NCBI GenBank assembly: GCA_038230595.1
Contig: JBBRMY010000015.1
Location: 1-30,486 of the forward strand
Origin: JBBRMY01 sp038230595
GTDB taxonomy: Bacteria; Bacteroidota; Ignavibacteria; Tepidaquicellales; Tepidaquicellaceae
Reading direction: 5' to 3'
DNA length: 30,486 nt
A model generated the notes under the pieces. That model saw nothing but the letters and a program-made list of their open reading frames with translations, did not search any database and was not told the DNA's origin. The translations under genes and the position numbers were made by a program. Below, in pieces: positions 1-8,957 of this stretch (position 1 is the first letter of the stretch; each line of letters begins with the position of its first letter).

Positions 1-163
1 CATCTTGTACTACTTTTTCTCCTATGAAATATATTACTTTACTGATGCATAATGCAATTTTACCTATGAAGAATCGGATTATTCATATTTAAGTTGTGAT
101 AATAATACGGGAAGAAAAAAAATGATATTTGGATACAAAACCTGAATTAGTATTGAGAATGGA

Positions 164-604
164 TCAGAAATCATTTATTCGCCTGTGATAATCAATCTGA
201 CCTATATGATAACCAAGATGAAAAGCCAGAACGAAAAGTACTTTCAGATTAGTTGCACCCTCACCAAAATAATCTTTGGGATATAATTCCTGCAATTTGT
301 CATCAGTTAATGATGAAAAGAAGTGCGCAAGGATTTCTTTAACATCTGATATCTTTTGTAATATCTCTTCTCTTGGAATATTCTTTTGACTGAATTCGAG
401 ATCTCTTTCACGGACATAACCATTGTTCATCAGGGTTGCACCAACGTAATGATTTAGATTTCCGCACAAGTGAAGGGCAAGATTACCGGGAGAATTATTA
501 ATATCACCGGTAGTGTCCCAAAGATTAGCTTCGTTTTTATATAAGCTGATCTCTTTGGAAAGCTTGTCTAAGTAGTTGATGAATTCTTTTTGAATGTCCT
601 TCAT
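164..604 (-). CDS. DinB-fold (DinB/YfiT superfamily) protein
   Basis: 146-residue soluble protein, the usual size for the four-helix-bundle DinB superfamily. These proteins bind a divalent metal through three histidines, and many act as thiol-dependent transferases or stress proteins. Visible candidate ligands are His45 and His52 in the segment LALHLCGNLNHYVG, and His129 and His133 in FHLGYHIGQIDYHRR near the C-terminus; this HxxxH at the end of the last helix is typical of the family. No signal peptide or membrane segment is seen. It starts at ATG and lies 32 nt downstream of the E1 dehydrogenase gene on the same strand, so the two may be co-transcribed. The substrate cannot be read from the sequence. 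The family call is firm; the activity is unknown. Confidence 0.8.
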   Translation of the reverse strand: MKDIQKEFINYLDKLSKEISLYKNEANLWDTTGDINNSPGNLALHLCGNLNHYVGATLMNNGYVRERDLEFSQKNIPREEILQKISDVKEILAHFFSSLTDDKLQELYPKDYFGEGATNLKVLFVLAFHLGYHIGQIDYHRRINDF

Positions 605-636
605 ATTTTGTAGAAATTGTGTAAAATCCTTACTTC

Positions 637-3069
637 TTAATAAAAAATCGGATAACTTTTTGGATCAGCTTCATGCATTATCTCATAAACAGATCTAAAA
701 ATATCCTCTGCATTTGGTTTTGAGAAATAATCTCCATCAGTTCCGTAAGCAGGTCTATGAGGCTGAGCACTTAAGCAATCAGGGGGGGAATCAAGATATC
801 TGTAACCACCGTCACGATCAATAACCTGCTGCATCATGAATGCAGAAGCTCCGCCGGGTACATCTTCGTCAAGAAAAAGTATCCTGCTTGTTTTCTTTAA
901 TGACTCAACTATCATTTTATTTATATCAAATGGTAATAATGTTCTGACATCGATCAGTTCACAATCTATATCAACTTCTTTAAGCTTTATTACGGCTTCC
1001 AATGCTATATCGCAGCATGCTCCGTAAGTTACTATTGTAATGTCAGTACCTTCTTTTAAAACTTCAGGAACTCCAAGAGGAATACAAATATTTTCAACAT
1101 TCTCAGGTAATTTTTCTTTCAGCCTGTATCCATTCAGTCTTTCAACAACTAATGCCGGCTCATCAGACTTTAGTAAAGTATTATAAAATCCACCTGCCTG
1201 AGTCATATTCCTTGGAACACAGACATAAATTCCTCTTATAGAATTAATTATCATTCCCATAGGTGAGCCGGAATGCCAGATACCTTCAAGCCTATGCCCT
1301 CGTGTTCTGACAATTACAGGAGCTTTTTGACCTCCTGCGGTTCTGTACTGTGTAGTAGCAAGATCATCACTCATAATCTGGATAGCATACAGAAGATAAT
1401 CCAGATATTGAATTTCAATTATTGGTCTGAGTCCTCTTAAAGCTGATCCAATACCCTGACCCATAATAGTTGCTTCCCGTATCCCTGTATCAGTTAATCT
1501 TAGTTCTCCGTATTTTGCCTGAAGTCCTGCCATTCCCTGATTAACATCTCCGAGAAATCCGAGATCTTCTCCTATTGCAAAAACTCTATTATCTCTTGCG
1601 AAGATCTTATCAAAAAAGTTATTCAGTACCTGATATCCGTCTAGGATCTGAGAATCATCATTATAAATTGCTTTTACCTCATGAACATTTAATGCATTTT
1701 CTTCCGAACGGCTATGGAGCATTGTGTTGTAACGCTCAGTATTTTCTTTTTGAAATCTTTTCTTTAAAAGCAGAAGCTCTTCTCTGGACTTAATAGCTTC
1801 ATTCTTAGTCATTCTTAAAATATCGTGAAGCGCTTTAAGAATTTCCTTTCTGTTATTATCGAGAGAACGGTTTAGCTGCTCATCTAATTTCATGAGTGAT
1901 TCTTTAGATGAACTTTCCTTTGAGATCTTTTGAATTATAGTTCTCAGATCTTCTCTGTCCTGCTTTATCGGAGATAGATATTCATCCCATGCTTCAAGCT
2001 GCATTTTCTTAACATATTTTTTTGCATCATTCTCTATTGAAGATAATTCTTTTTCAGAAGCGATTTCATTTTCTATTATCCAGCTTCGCATTTTATCAAC
2101 GCAGCAATATTCTGTTTCCCATGCAAGGCGTTCTTTAGATTTATATCTTTCATGTGAACCGGAAGTTGAATGACCCTGTGGCTGAGTAACTTCGCTAATA
2201 TGAAAAATTGCAGGTATATGCTCTTCTCTTACCCGCTTAATACCTTCTGAATACATTTTAACGAGACCGGGATAATCCCAGGCTTTTGCAGTGTATAGTC
2301 TGAATCCTTCTTTAGTTTCTTCATTATATTCAAACCCTTTAAAAAGGTCGAACATATTCTCTTTCATTATCTGATATTTATGAGGAACGGAAATACCGTA
2401 ACCATCATCCCATATAGAAATTGCCATAGGTATTTTCAAAACTCCGGCAGCATTTAATGCTTCCCAGAACATTCCTTCTGCTGAGCTGGCATTGCCGATA
2501 GTTCCGAATGCAACTTCGTTACCTTTATTAGAGAACTGTGTGAAAGAGTGAAGATCTTTATTCTCGCGGTATAGTTTTGAAGCATAAGCTAGACCAACAA
2601 GTCTTTGCATCTGTGAAGCTGTAGGAGAAATGTCTGCTGAAGTATTTTTCATTGACATCAGATTTTTCCAGCCGCCGTTGTCATCCAGAAGACGGTTTGC
2701 AAAGTGTCCGTTCATTGATCTTCCGCCTGAAGCAGGTTCATGAACAACATTTGTATCTGCATATAACTGAGCAAAGAATTTCTTTACATCAGAAATTCCT
2801 GCAGCAAAAGCAAAAGTCTGATCTCTGTAATAGCCTGACCTGAAATCCCCATTCTGAAATGCTTTAGCCATGGCAATCTGAGGAACTTCTTTTCCGTCTC
2901 CGAAAATACCGAATTTAGCTTTTCCAGTAAGAACTTCTTTTCTTCCAAGAATGCTTGCCTGACGGGATTCGGAAGCTAATTTAAAATCCGATATGATCTC
3001 TTTTCTCAGATCATCGGGCTTTTTATTTAATATTTTTGCGAGTGAATTTAACTGGTTTTCTTTGGGCAT
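637..3069 (-). CDS. Fused alpha/beta E1 component of a 2-oxoacid dehydrogenase (pyruvate or branched-chain type)
   Basis: 810 residues carrying both E1 subunits in one chain. E1 uses thiamine diphosphate to decarboxylate a 2-oxoacid and passes the acyl group to the lipoyl arm of E2. The alpha half (about residues 50-370) has the GYYRDQT motif (79-85), a diphosphate-binding segment IGNASSAEGMFWEALN (191-206) followed by WDDGYGIS (220-227), and a GHS..HERYKSKE loop (299-314). The usual GDG...NN pair is thus modified to GNA...DD. A charged helical linker (about 375-470) leads to the beta half, with IGEDLGFLGDVNQG near 499 and transketolase C-terminal sequences near the end. Separate alpha and beta subunits are about 330-400 residues each, which fits a fusion. 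No E2 or E3 gene is in the window, so pyruvate and branched-chain oxo-acids cannot be separated. It starts at ATG, 24 nt after tRNA-Ser(CGA). Confidence 0.88.
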   Translation of the reverse strand: MPKENQLNSLAKILNKKPDDLRKEIISDFKLASESRQASILGRKEVLTGKAKFGIFGDGKEVPQIAMAKAFQNGDFRSGYYRDQTFAFAAGISDVKKFFAQLYADTNVVHEPASGGRSMNGHFANRLLDDNGGWKNLMSMKNTSADISPTASQMQRLVGLAYASKLYRENKDLHSFTQFSNKGNEVAFGTIGNASSAEGMFWEALNAAGVLKIPMAISIWDDGYGISVPHKYQIMKENMFDLFKGFEYNEETKEGFRLYTAKAWDYPGLVKMYSEGIKRVREEHIPAIFHISEVTQPQGHSTSGSHERYKSKERLAWETEYCCVDKMRSWIIENEIASEKELSSIENDAKKYVKKMQLEAWDEYLSPIKQDREDLRTIIQKISKESSSKESLMKLDEQLNRSLDNNRKEILKALHDILRMTKNEAIKSREELLLLKKRFQKENTERYNTMLHSRSEENALNVHEVKAIYNDDSQILDGYQVLNNFFDKIFARDNRVFAIGEDLGFLGDVNQGMAGLQAKYGELRLTDTGIREATIMGQGIGSALRGLRPIIEIQYLDYLLYAIQIMSDDLATTQYRTAGGQKAPVIVRTRGHRLEGIWHSGSPMGMIINSIRGIYVCVPRNMTQAGGFYNTLLKSDEPALVVERLNGYRLKEKLPENVENICIPLGVPEVLKEGTDITIVTYGACCDIALEAVIKLKEVDIDCELIDVRTLLPFDINKMIVESLKKTSRILFLDEDVPGGASAFMMQQVIDRDGGYRYLDSPPDCLSAQPHRPAYGTDGDYFSKPNAEDIFRSVYEIMHEADPKSYPIFY

Positions 3070-3093
3070 CAGGAAAATAAGATTTTACGGTTG

Positions 3094-3181
3094 CGGAGAA
3101 GGAGGGATTCGAACCCTCGATAGGTATTAGCCTATGCCGGTTTTCGAGACCGGTGCTTTCAACCAGCTCAGCCACCTCTCC
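3094..3181 (-). tRNA. tRNA-Ser (anticodon CGA)
   Basis: Full 88-nt class II tRNA on the minus strand. The acceptor stem pairs GGAGAGG with CTTCTCC (one G-U), followed by discriminator G, typical of tRNA-Ser. The anticodon stem is CCGGT/ACCGG around loop CTCGAAA, giving anticodon CGA for codon UCG. A long variable arm (CATAGGCTAATACCTAT) and the T arm GAGGG-TTCGAAT-CCCTC are present. The 3' CCA is not encoded (the gene is followed by CAA), so it must be added by CCA-adding enzyme. It lies just upstream of the E1 gene on the same strand. Confidence 0.96.
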
Positions 3182-3302
3182 CTATATATTTTAATAATAA
3201 AAATAACCATTATGGGTAGCTTATACAATTCATTCATCATTACCGATTAAATATATTATCGATATATTGTATAAACTTATTCCAAAATTTTACAAATAAT
3301 TG

Positions 3303-4550
3303 ATGACAAATACCCGTGAATTAATAGAAGAAAAATATGCTGAGCTTATCGTCAAAGTTGGCGTGAATCTTTACGAAGGACAATGCCTATTGATCAATAG
3401 CGGAGTTCAAAATTATGAATTTGCTTTGAAAGTATCAAATGCAGCATATGCTGCCGGTGCAAAATATGTTGATATAAATTTCTTTTCCGATTCTAACAGG
3501 CAGGCAAGAGTATCAAACAATAAAAATCCTGAATACTTAAGTTTTGTTCCTTCAAGTATCCCTGTAAAATATAATGAGATAATTGCGAATGACTGGGCAT
3601 TGATAAGACTAGATAATCTTGAAGAGATGGAGATATTAAAAAGCGCAGACCCTTCAAAGCTACAGGCAATTACCAAAGCAGAGCAAACAGCTTCAATGAA
3701 TCTTTCAAAAAATATCGGAGGCTTCAGCCTTGCATGGACTATTTTTGCTATCCCCGGACCGGGATGGGCAGAAAAAATTATTGATGGTACCGGAACTACA
3801 GAAGAAAAAATAGAAATATTATGGGATAAACTTATACCGATACTCAGGCTTGATGTTGCTGATCCAGTAAAAGAATGGAAAGAGCATGGCGAAAGATTAT
3901 TTACTAGAGCATCAAAGCTTTCGAAAATGGATCTTGACCGAGTTAAATTTGAAGGACCGGGAACGGATCTTGAAATAGGCTTGAACAAAAACTGTGTCTG
4001 GAAGGGCGGTCATACCACTTCTGTTGCCGGCAGAAATTTTATTCCAAATATCCCAACTGAAGAAGTATTCACAACTCCGGATCTGAAAAGAACAAATGGA
4101 AAAGTAAAAGTTACAAAGCCTGTAAAAGTATTGGAAAATATTCTTGAGGATATCTGGTTTGAATTCAAAGATGGAAAAGTAGTTGATTATGGGTGCAATA
4201 AAAAAGAAATTCTCGATAAATATCTGACTATTGACGAAGGTGCTGCATATCTAGGAGAAGTTGCTCTGGTTGACAGCGATTCAAAAGTTTTTGAAGCTGG
4301 AATAATTTTCAACAGTATTCTGTATGATGAAAATGCTGCCTGCCATATAGCATTGGGGAGAGGATTTTCATCATGTATTGAAAATGGCGCGAAGATGACA
4401 AGTTCTGATGATTTAAAAAAGAATGGCTGTAATCAGTCGCTGGTGCATACGGACTTTATGATAGGTTCCGGTGAAATTAATGTGACAGGTTATACATCCA
4501 AGAATGAAAAAATAATAATAATTAAAAACGGGAAATTCCAGATTGATTAA
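3303..4550 (+). CDS. M29-family metalloaminopeptidase (AmpS/PepS/aminopeptidase T type)
   Basis: About 415 residues, the normal length for M29 aminopeptidases, cytosolic dimetal enzymes that remove N-terminal residues from peptides. The C-terminal catalytic domain shows the family's metal-ligand motifs in order: NIPTEEVFTTPD (Glu pair near 253), AYLGEVAL (Glu319), ENAACHIALG (His348) and VHTDFMIGS (His382 and Asp384). A TTG lies immediately before the ATG; I take the ATG at 3303 because the MTNTRELIEE start matches a normal mature N-terminus and TTG-ATG adds only one residue. No clear Shine-Dalgarno is seen. It is transcribed away from tRNA-Ser(CGA), and its stop overlaps the TTG start of the next gene by 8 nt, implying a shared transcript. 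Confidence 0.9.
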   Translation: MTNTRELIEEKYAELIVKVGVNLYEGQCLLINSGVQNYEFALKVSNAAYAAGAKYVDINFFSDSNRQARVSNNKNPEYLSFVPSSIPVKYNEIIANDWALIRLDNLEEMEILKSADPSKLQAITKAEQTASMNLSKNIGGFSLAWTIFAIPGPGWAEKIIDGTGTTEEKIEILWDKLIPILRLDVADPVKEWKEHGERLFTRASKLSKMDLDRVKFEGPGTDLEIGLNKNCVWKGGHTTSVAGRNFIPNIPTEEVFTTPDLKRTNGKVKVTKPVKVLENILEDIWFEFKDGKVVDYGCNKKEILDKYLTIDEGAAYLGEVALVDSDSKVFEAGIIFNSILYDENAACHIALGRGFSSCIENGAKMTSSDDLKKNGCNQSLVHTDFMIGSGEINVTGYTSKNEKIIIIKNGKFQID

Positions 4551-5751
4551 AAAAATATTCCTGACACTTATAGTTTTTTTTGTTGCCTCAAATTCCTACA
4601 GCCAATGGCAATTGGCAACTAACTCAAGCTTTGCAACAAGCTTTGCAAGTGTAAACGGAATTTTATTCGGAGGAAAAATAGGAGTTTCAAAAAGTAGTGA
4701 TAACGGAACTACATGGTCATGGGCTGGGGATGGCTTCCCAGCTTTTAATACCATAAATACATTATATAGTAGGGGAACAACAATGTATGCAGGACTTCCC
4801 TCAGCATCAGTTTATATTTCTACTAATAACGGAACGAATTGGTCGCAAAGCAGCACGGGGATGGGAAATTTCCGTAATGTAAATTTTATTACAGGTGATT
4901 CTTTGAATCTGTATGCTGCAACAACCGATGGTTTATTCAGGTCAACAGATAATGCTGCTACGTGGACAGCGTATGGAATTACAGGATCAAATGTAACCTC
5001 TTTGCTGGTAAAAAATAATCTGATATTTGCATGCATTATACTTGACGGAGTGCGGGTAAGTACAAATTATGGTGCAACATGGTCAAATGCATCAACAGGA
5101 CTAACGGGATTTGTAACGATCAATTGCCTGGAATCAAAAGGAACGACAATTTACTGCGGTACCTCTAACGGGGGTCTTTTTAAAACAACAAACAATGGAA
5201 CACTCTGGACATCTTCAAGTACAGGAGTGCCAACAAATAATCATACGATATATTCATTAAAGACGATTGGGAATACAATATTATTTGCGAGTACTTATGG
5301 CGTTTACAACTCTACAAATAGCGGAACATCATGGGCTGCATCTAATGATGGAATACCAGCCGGCACTCAAGTAAATAACAATGATCTTTTCGTTTTTAAT
5401 AATTATTGCTTCGTCGGAGCTAACAACGGAATTTACCGACGCCCTTTAAGTCAGATATCAGAAGTAAGAGTTATTTCATCGGAAGTAAGATCGTTTGAAT
5501 TACGACAAAATTATCCAAATCCATTTAACCCATCGACTGTAATTAGATATTCAATTCCGGCATCGTCGTTTGTCACTTTAAATGTTTATGATATTACAGG
5601 GAAATTTATTTCTAATCTGATAGAGGAGAAATTGAATGCGGGGACTTATGAAGTCAATTTTAAAAGTGAAAGATTAGCGAGTGGAATTTATTTTTATACA
5701 TTGAAGACGGATAAGCAGTTTGTAACCAAGCAAATGGTGGTGGTGAAATAA
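4543..5751 (+). CDS. Secreted beta-propeller-like protein with type IX secretion C-terminal sorting domain
   Basis: 402 residues. A signal peptide (lysines, then a hydrophobic stretch, with likely cleavage after SNSYS near residue 20) is followed by about five to six repeats with Asp-box-like cores of the form S.NNGT.W (for example STNNGTNW, STDNAATW, TTNNGTLW), as in BNR/sortilin-type propellers. The last 83 residues, starting LRQNYPNPFNPS, form a type A T9SS sorting domain: GKFISNL and LASGIYFYTLKT precede the final KQMVVVK. The protein should cross the inner membrane by Sec and the outer membrane by the type IX system, with the C-terminal domain removed. The start is TTG at 4543, inside the last codons of the aminopeptidase gene; no ATG lies before the signal peptide. 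The ligand or function is not known. Confidence 0.85.
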   Translation: MIKKIFLTLIVFFVASNSYSQWQLATNSSFATSFASVNGILFGGKIGVSKSSDNGTTWSWAGDGFPAFNTINTLYSRGTTMYAGLPSASVYISTNNGTNWSQSSTGMGNFRNVNFITGDSLNLYAATTDGLFRSTDNAATWTAYGITGSNVTSLLVKNNLIFACIILDGVRVSTNYGATWSNASTGLTGFVTINCLESKGTTIYCGTSNGGLFKTTNNGTLWTSSSTGVPTNNHTIYSLKTIGNTILFASTYGVYNSTNSGTSWAASNDGIPAGTQVNNNDLFVFNNYCFVGANNGIYRRPLSQISEVRVISSEVRSFELRQNYPNPFNPSTVIRYSIPASSFVTLNVYDITGKFISNLIEEKLNAGTYEVNFKSERLASGIYFYTLKTDKQFVTKQMVVVK

Positions 5752-5802
5752 AACTGTTTAGGGACAGGTTGTTATCTGTTCGATCAAAAAATGATTTTAA
5801 AA

Positions 5803-5841
5803 TAAAAAAGCCTGACAATTTTAATTTGTCAGACTTTTTTT
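5803..5841. terminator. Bidirectional rho-independent terminator
   Basis: CTGACAA (5812-5818) pairs with TTGTCAG (5826-5832), extended by G-C and an A-run/T-run on either side. The T-tract at 5835-5841 ends the plus-strand T9SS gene, and the A-tract at 5804-5809 serves the convergent tRNA-Ser(GGA) transcript on the minus strand. Confidence 0.8.
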
Positions 5842-5842
5842 G

Positions 5843-5929
5843 CAGAGAGTGAGGGATTCGAACCCTCGAAGGCTTTGACACCTTATACGCTTTCCAAGCG
5901 CACCTCTTCAGCCACTCGAGCAACTCTCT
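5843..5929 (-). tRNA. tRNA-Ser (anticodon GGA)
   Basis: 87-nt class II tRNA on the minus strand. The acceptor stem AGAGAGT pairs perfectly with ACTCTCT, and the discriminator is G. The anticodon stem TGCGC/GCGTA encloses loop TTGGAAA, giving anticodon GGA for UCC/UCU. A long variable arm around AAGGTGTCAAAGCCTT and T arm GAGGG-TTCGAAT-CCCTC are present. No CCA is encoded. It is the second serine tRNA within 3 kb, but the sequences differ enough to be separate isoacceptors rather than a recent duplication. Confidence 0.96.
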
Positions 5930-6021
5930 GTATAGGAATTAATAAAATACCGAATTGTAAATTTTTTTTAAAGGTAAGAAATAGGGTTACATCAGCTTTG
6001 GTAAAGAGGGGGTAAGATTGG

Positions 6022-6060
6022 AATTACGGAATCCCCGACAAATGCATTAGGGGAAGACAA
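6022..6060. repeat. Degenerate copy of dispersed palindromic repeat (family A)
   Basis: GGAATCCCCGACAAATGCAT followed by TAGGGGAAGACAAG closely matches the element inside tsaD at 22639-22670 (shared ATCCCCGA, AAA.GCATT, GGGGA and GACA blocks). The inverted arms here are partly decayed: six of eight positions pair. It sits in the gap between tRNA-Ser(GGA) and the EVE gene. The rest of the 5752-6068 gap holds only the terminator and the tRNA. Confidence 0.7.
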
Positions 6061-6068
6061 GAATTATA

Positions 6069-6476
6069 CTATCCTTCACTCATTTTCACAAAATCATTCC
6101 AATATTCTTCAGGAACAGGCATAACAGAAACTCTTCCAAGTCTTACCAGATCATATTTTTCATATTTCTTAATCGACTTAACTGTGGCAAGAGATACAGG
6201 ATTTTTTAATTTCTGTTTTGACTTAATGTCGAAAACTAAAAGCTTTGGATTGACTTCTTTTGGATCGGAATATGCTTCTGAAGTTATTTCTGCAATTCCT
6301 GTCATTGCTCTTTCAGTCCCTGTATGATAAATAAAGGCAAGATCACCTTTCTTTATACTTTTCATGTGAAGCAGGGCAGTATTATTTGCAACTCCATCCC
6401 AGGTAGTTTTCTTATCCCTGACAAGATCATCATATGAATAAACCGAAGGTTCTGTTTTTAAAAGCCAGTATGCCAT
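6069..6476 (-). CDS. EVE-domain protein
   Basis: 135 residues, essentially a single EVE domain (PUA-like fold), a family thought to bind modified bases in DNA or RNA. The N-terminal AYWLLKTEPSVYSYDDL segment, the WDGVANNTALLHMKSIKKGD core, and the YHTGTERAMTGIAEI strand match the family pattern. The C-terminal RVSVMPVPEEYW is also typical. It starts at ATG, 27 nt downstream of pcrA and on the same strand, so it is probably co-transcribed with the helicase. The substrate in this organism cannot be inferred; no modification or restriction genes are adjacent. Confidence 0.88.
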   Translation of the reverse strand: MAYWLLKTEPSVYSYDDLVRDKKTTWDGVANNTALLHMKSIKKGDLAFIYHTGTERAMTGIAEITSEAYSDPKEVNPKLLVFDIKSKQKLKNPVSLATVKSIKKYEKYDLVRLGRVSVMPVPEEYWNDFVKMSEG

Positions 6477-6503
6477 ATAAATTAATTTTTATTTGAAATG
6501 ACT

Positions 6504-8753
6504 TTAAGCACCTGCATCAAAATCCATAACTGTCATCTTTGCATATTTGAGAACGATCTTTCTCATTCCTAAGTCATCAAAATAAATTTCAGCCTTTTTA
6601 TCCAGACCTTTTCCTGTAATTGACATAACAGTTCCTTTTCCGAAAGTATTATGGTTAACAGTTACTCCTTTTTGTATATCCGGGAATTTATCTTCTTCAA
6701 TTTTTTCCGGCTTCTTCTTAGAGCTATTTAAATTTGTATTATAATAATCATATTTAATAAAAGTACCTTGTGAAGATGAAGAGGATCTTTCTGATGCTGT
6801 TCTCTGAGGTGGCAGTTTAATACTTTCCACCGTAAAGCTGGTTTTTAAAAGCTCATCTGAAATTTCTTTGACAAATCTTGATTTCATCTGGTAGGATTGA
6901 GTTCCAAAACGATATCGCTGATTTGCAAATGAAAGGTAAAGCTTTTCCTTTGCGCGGGTTATGGCAACATAAAATAATCTTCTTTCTTCTTCAAGCTCGG
7001 ATTCTTCTAAGGAGGCTTGCGAGCCCGGGAAGATCCCTTCTTCAAGACCTGTTATAAATACTACAGGAAACTCCAGTCCTTTAGACGCATGAATAGTCAT
7101 TAAGGTCACGGCATTTTTTTTATCATCCATCCAGTCTATATCAGCAACTAAAGATACTTCCTGTAAAAAGCTTTCAAGCGTAGGATTCTCAGCTGAATCA
7201 TTAAACTCTGCAACAGCAGAAAGCAATTCCTGTATATTGTTGAGTCTTTCTTCAGCTTCAAAAGTATTTTCTGCTTTTAAGGAAGGGATAATACCCATTT
7301 CATCAATTATTCCTCTCGCAAGTTCAGATAAAGAGATTTCCTCCTTGAGATATTGATACTTGAAGATATAATTATTCATCGCGGCAAGCATATTTTTAGT
7401 CTTGCTGCTGAACTCGGCATAATTTGAAATAGTTTTAAGTACTTCGAACAGCTGCTTACGCTCTATTTCAGCTATCTTGCATATTTTTTCTATAGTGGTC
7501 TTTCCAATTCCTTCTTTAAGATTCAGGACTCTTGTCAGTGCTTCATTATCATTCGGATTTACAATTATCTTAAAGTTTGCAAGTACATCTTTTATTTCTT
7601 TTCTCTGGTAAAATCTTACACCTCCGACTATTTCATAGGGCATTGAATGATGTCTCAGATATTCTTCAAGTGTTCTTGACTGTGCATTTGTTCGATACAA
7701 GATAACAAAATCCTTAAAGTTAACTTTATTCTTTTGCATCTCCTCGGTGATGTATCTCGTGACACGGTAAGCTTCATCTTTGTCCGTCATGGTCTCAAGC
7801 AGATGGACATTTTCTCCTTCAGTTCTTTCAGTCCAGAGATTTTTAGTTATCTGCTTTTTATTTCTTTTAATTACATCATCTGCTAATGAAAGTATTTTTT
7901 GAGTTGATCTGTAATTCTGCTCAAGCCTGAATATTTTTATTTCAGGAAAGTCTTCCTGAAAGTCGAAAATATTCTGTATCTCTGCGCCACGCCATTTATA
8001 AATTGACTGTGCATCGTCTCCGACAACTGAAATATTCTTATATTTTTCAGACAGCATTTTAACAATCAGATACTGAGCGCGGTTAGTATCCTGATACTCA
8101 TCAACAAGAATGAACTTAAATTTTTCCTGGTATCTTTCCAGCACATCCGGAAATTTTTCAAACAATTCTATAGGCTTCATCAAAAGGTCATCGAAGTCCA
8201 TAGCATTGTTTCTGAACATAACTTTCAGGTATTCTTTGTAAACCACTGAAACTAATCTTTCAAAAGTACTTCGTGCATTCGTTTCAAAAGTGTCGGGATA
8301 TATAAGCTTATTCTTCAGGTTACTGATAAAAGCGTGAACGCCTTTTGGTGTGGGATTCTCTGTACTAATTCCTTCAGCTATCATTATCTGCTTAACTACA
8401 CTTATTGAGTCATCCGAATCATATATGCTGAAATTTCTGTTGTATCCTAATTTATCCGCTTCTATCCGTAAAAGTCTCGCAAAAATAGAGTGAAATGTTC
8501 CCATCCATAAGTTAGCTCCGCCATGCTCGACAAGAACATTTATACGCTCCTTCATTTCTGCGGCAGCTTTGTTAGTAAATGTAAGTGAAAGTATTTCGAA
8601 GGGACTTATCCCTGATTCTATAAGATGAGCGATCTTATATGTAAGCACTCTGGTCTTACCGCTTCCGGCACCTGCAATTATCATGCATGGTCCTTCAATT
8701 TCTTCTACAGCAAGTCTTTGTTCAGGGTTTAATATTGAAAGATCTAAAGGCAT
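6504..8753 (-). CDS. pcrA: ATP-dependent DNA helicase PcrA/UvrD (superfamily 1A)
   Basis: 749 residues, the usual length for PcrA/UvrD, the 3'-5' helicase acting in nucleotide excision repair, replication restart and removal of stalled complexes. Visible motifs are the Q-motif LNPEQRLAVEE near the N-terminus, Walker A GAGSGKT (28-34), LTFTNKAAAEM (57-67), DEYQDTN (218-224), GDDAQSIYKWRGA, LEQNYRST, LMTIHASKGLEFPVVFITG and VAITRAKEKLYLSFA. The C-terminal 60 residues (VNHNTFGKGTVMSITGKG) form the small SH3/Tudor-like domain typical of Gram-positive-style PcrA. ATG start. It is transcribed divergently from the exported protein gene at 8958. Confidence 0.95.
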   Translation of the reverse strand: MPLDLSILNPEQRLAVEEIEGPCMIIAGAGSGKTRVLTYKIAHLIESGISPFEILSLTFTNKAAAEMKERINVLVEHGGANLWMGTFHSIFARLLRIEADKLGYNRNFSIYDSDDSISVVKQIMIAEGISTENPTPKGVHAFISNLKNKLIYPDTFETNARSTFERLVSVVYKEYLKVMFRNNAMDFDDLLMKPIELFEKFPDVLERYQEKFKFILVDEYQDTNRAQYLIVKMLSEKYKNISVVGDDAQSIYKWRGAEIQNIFDFQEDFPEIKIFRLEQNYRSTQKILSLADDVIKRNKKQITKNLWTERTEGENVHLLETMTDKDEAYRVTRYITEEMQKNKVNFKDFVILYRTNAQSRTLEEYLRHHSMPYEIVGGVRFYQRKEIKDVLANFKIIVNPNDNEALTRVLNLKEGIGKTTIEKICKIAEIERKQLFEVLKTISNYAEFSSKTKNMLAAMNNYIFKYQYLKEEISLSELARGIIDEMGIIPSLKAENTFEAEERLNNIQELLSAVAEFNDSAENPTLESFLQEVSLVADIDWMDDKKNAVTLMTIHASKGLEFPVVFITGLEEGIFPGSQASLEESELEEERRLFYVAITRAKEKLYLSFANQRYRFGTQSYQMKSRFVKEISDELLKTSFTVESIKLPPQRTASERSSSSSQGTFIKYDYYNTNLNSSKKKPEKIEEDKFPDIQKGVTVNHNTFGKGTVMSITGKGLDKKAEIYFDDLGMRKIVLKYAKMTVMDFDAGA

Positions 8754-8957
8754 TCTTATATGGTAAACTACGAATCTTATTAAAAAAAATTGTGTGTGAA
8801 TTATTTCGCAGATTTAGAAAATAGAGAATTTTAGAGTGATAATAAAATCATAATTTTTTGTGTTTGAATTGGCGGAACTAAGGTATATAAGAGGCGTTCA
8901 ATTTACATTGATTATTCAGTCTCAAAATGCAATTTTTATATAAATTATACAGATAAT

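Noticed and set aside
1..163. Possible end of another gene at the left edge
   Set aside because: A short plus-strand frame closes at about position 51 with only 16 codons; composition does not allow a call. Nothing else was seen.
5660..5923. Minus-strand frame of 87 codons across tRNA-Ser(GGA)
   Set aside because: It overlaps the tRNA and the terminator and reads through their structure; composition is not coding.
3094..5929. Two serine tRNAs as a tRNA-linked integration site for a mobile island
   Set aside because: No integrase, direct repeat of a tRNA end or other mobile gene lies between or beside them; they are different isoacceptors.
8754..8957. Promoters between pcrA and the exported protein gene
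   Set aside because: TTGAAT (8864) and TATATA (8884) are present but only 14 nt apart, too close for a standard promoter; the region is AT-rich enough for such matches by chance.
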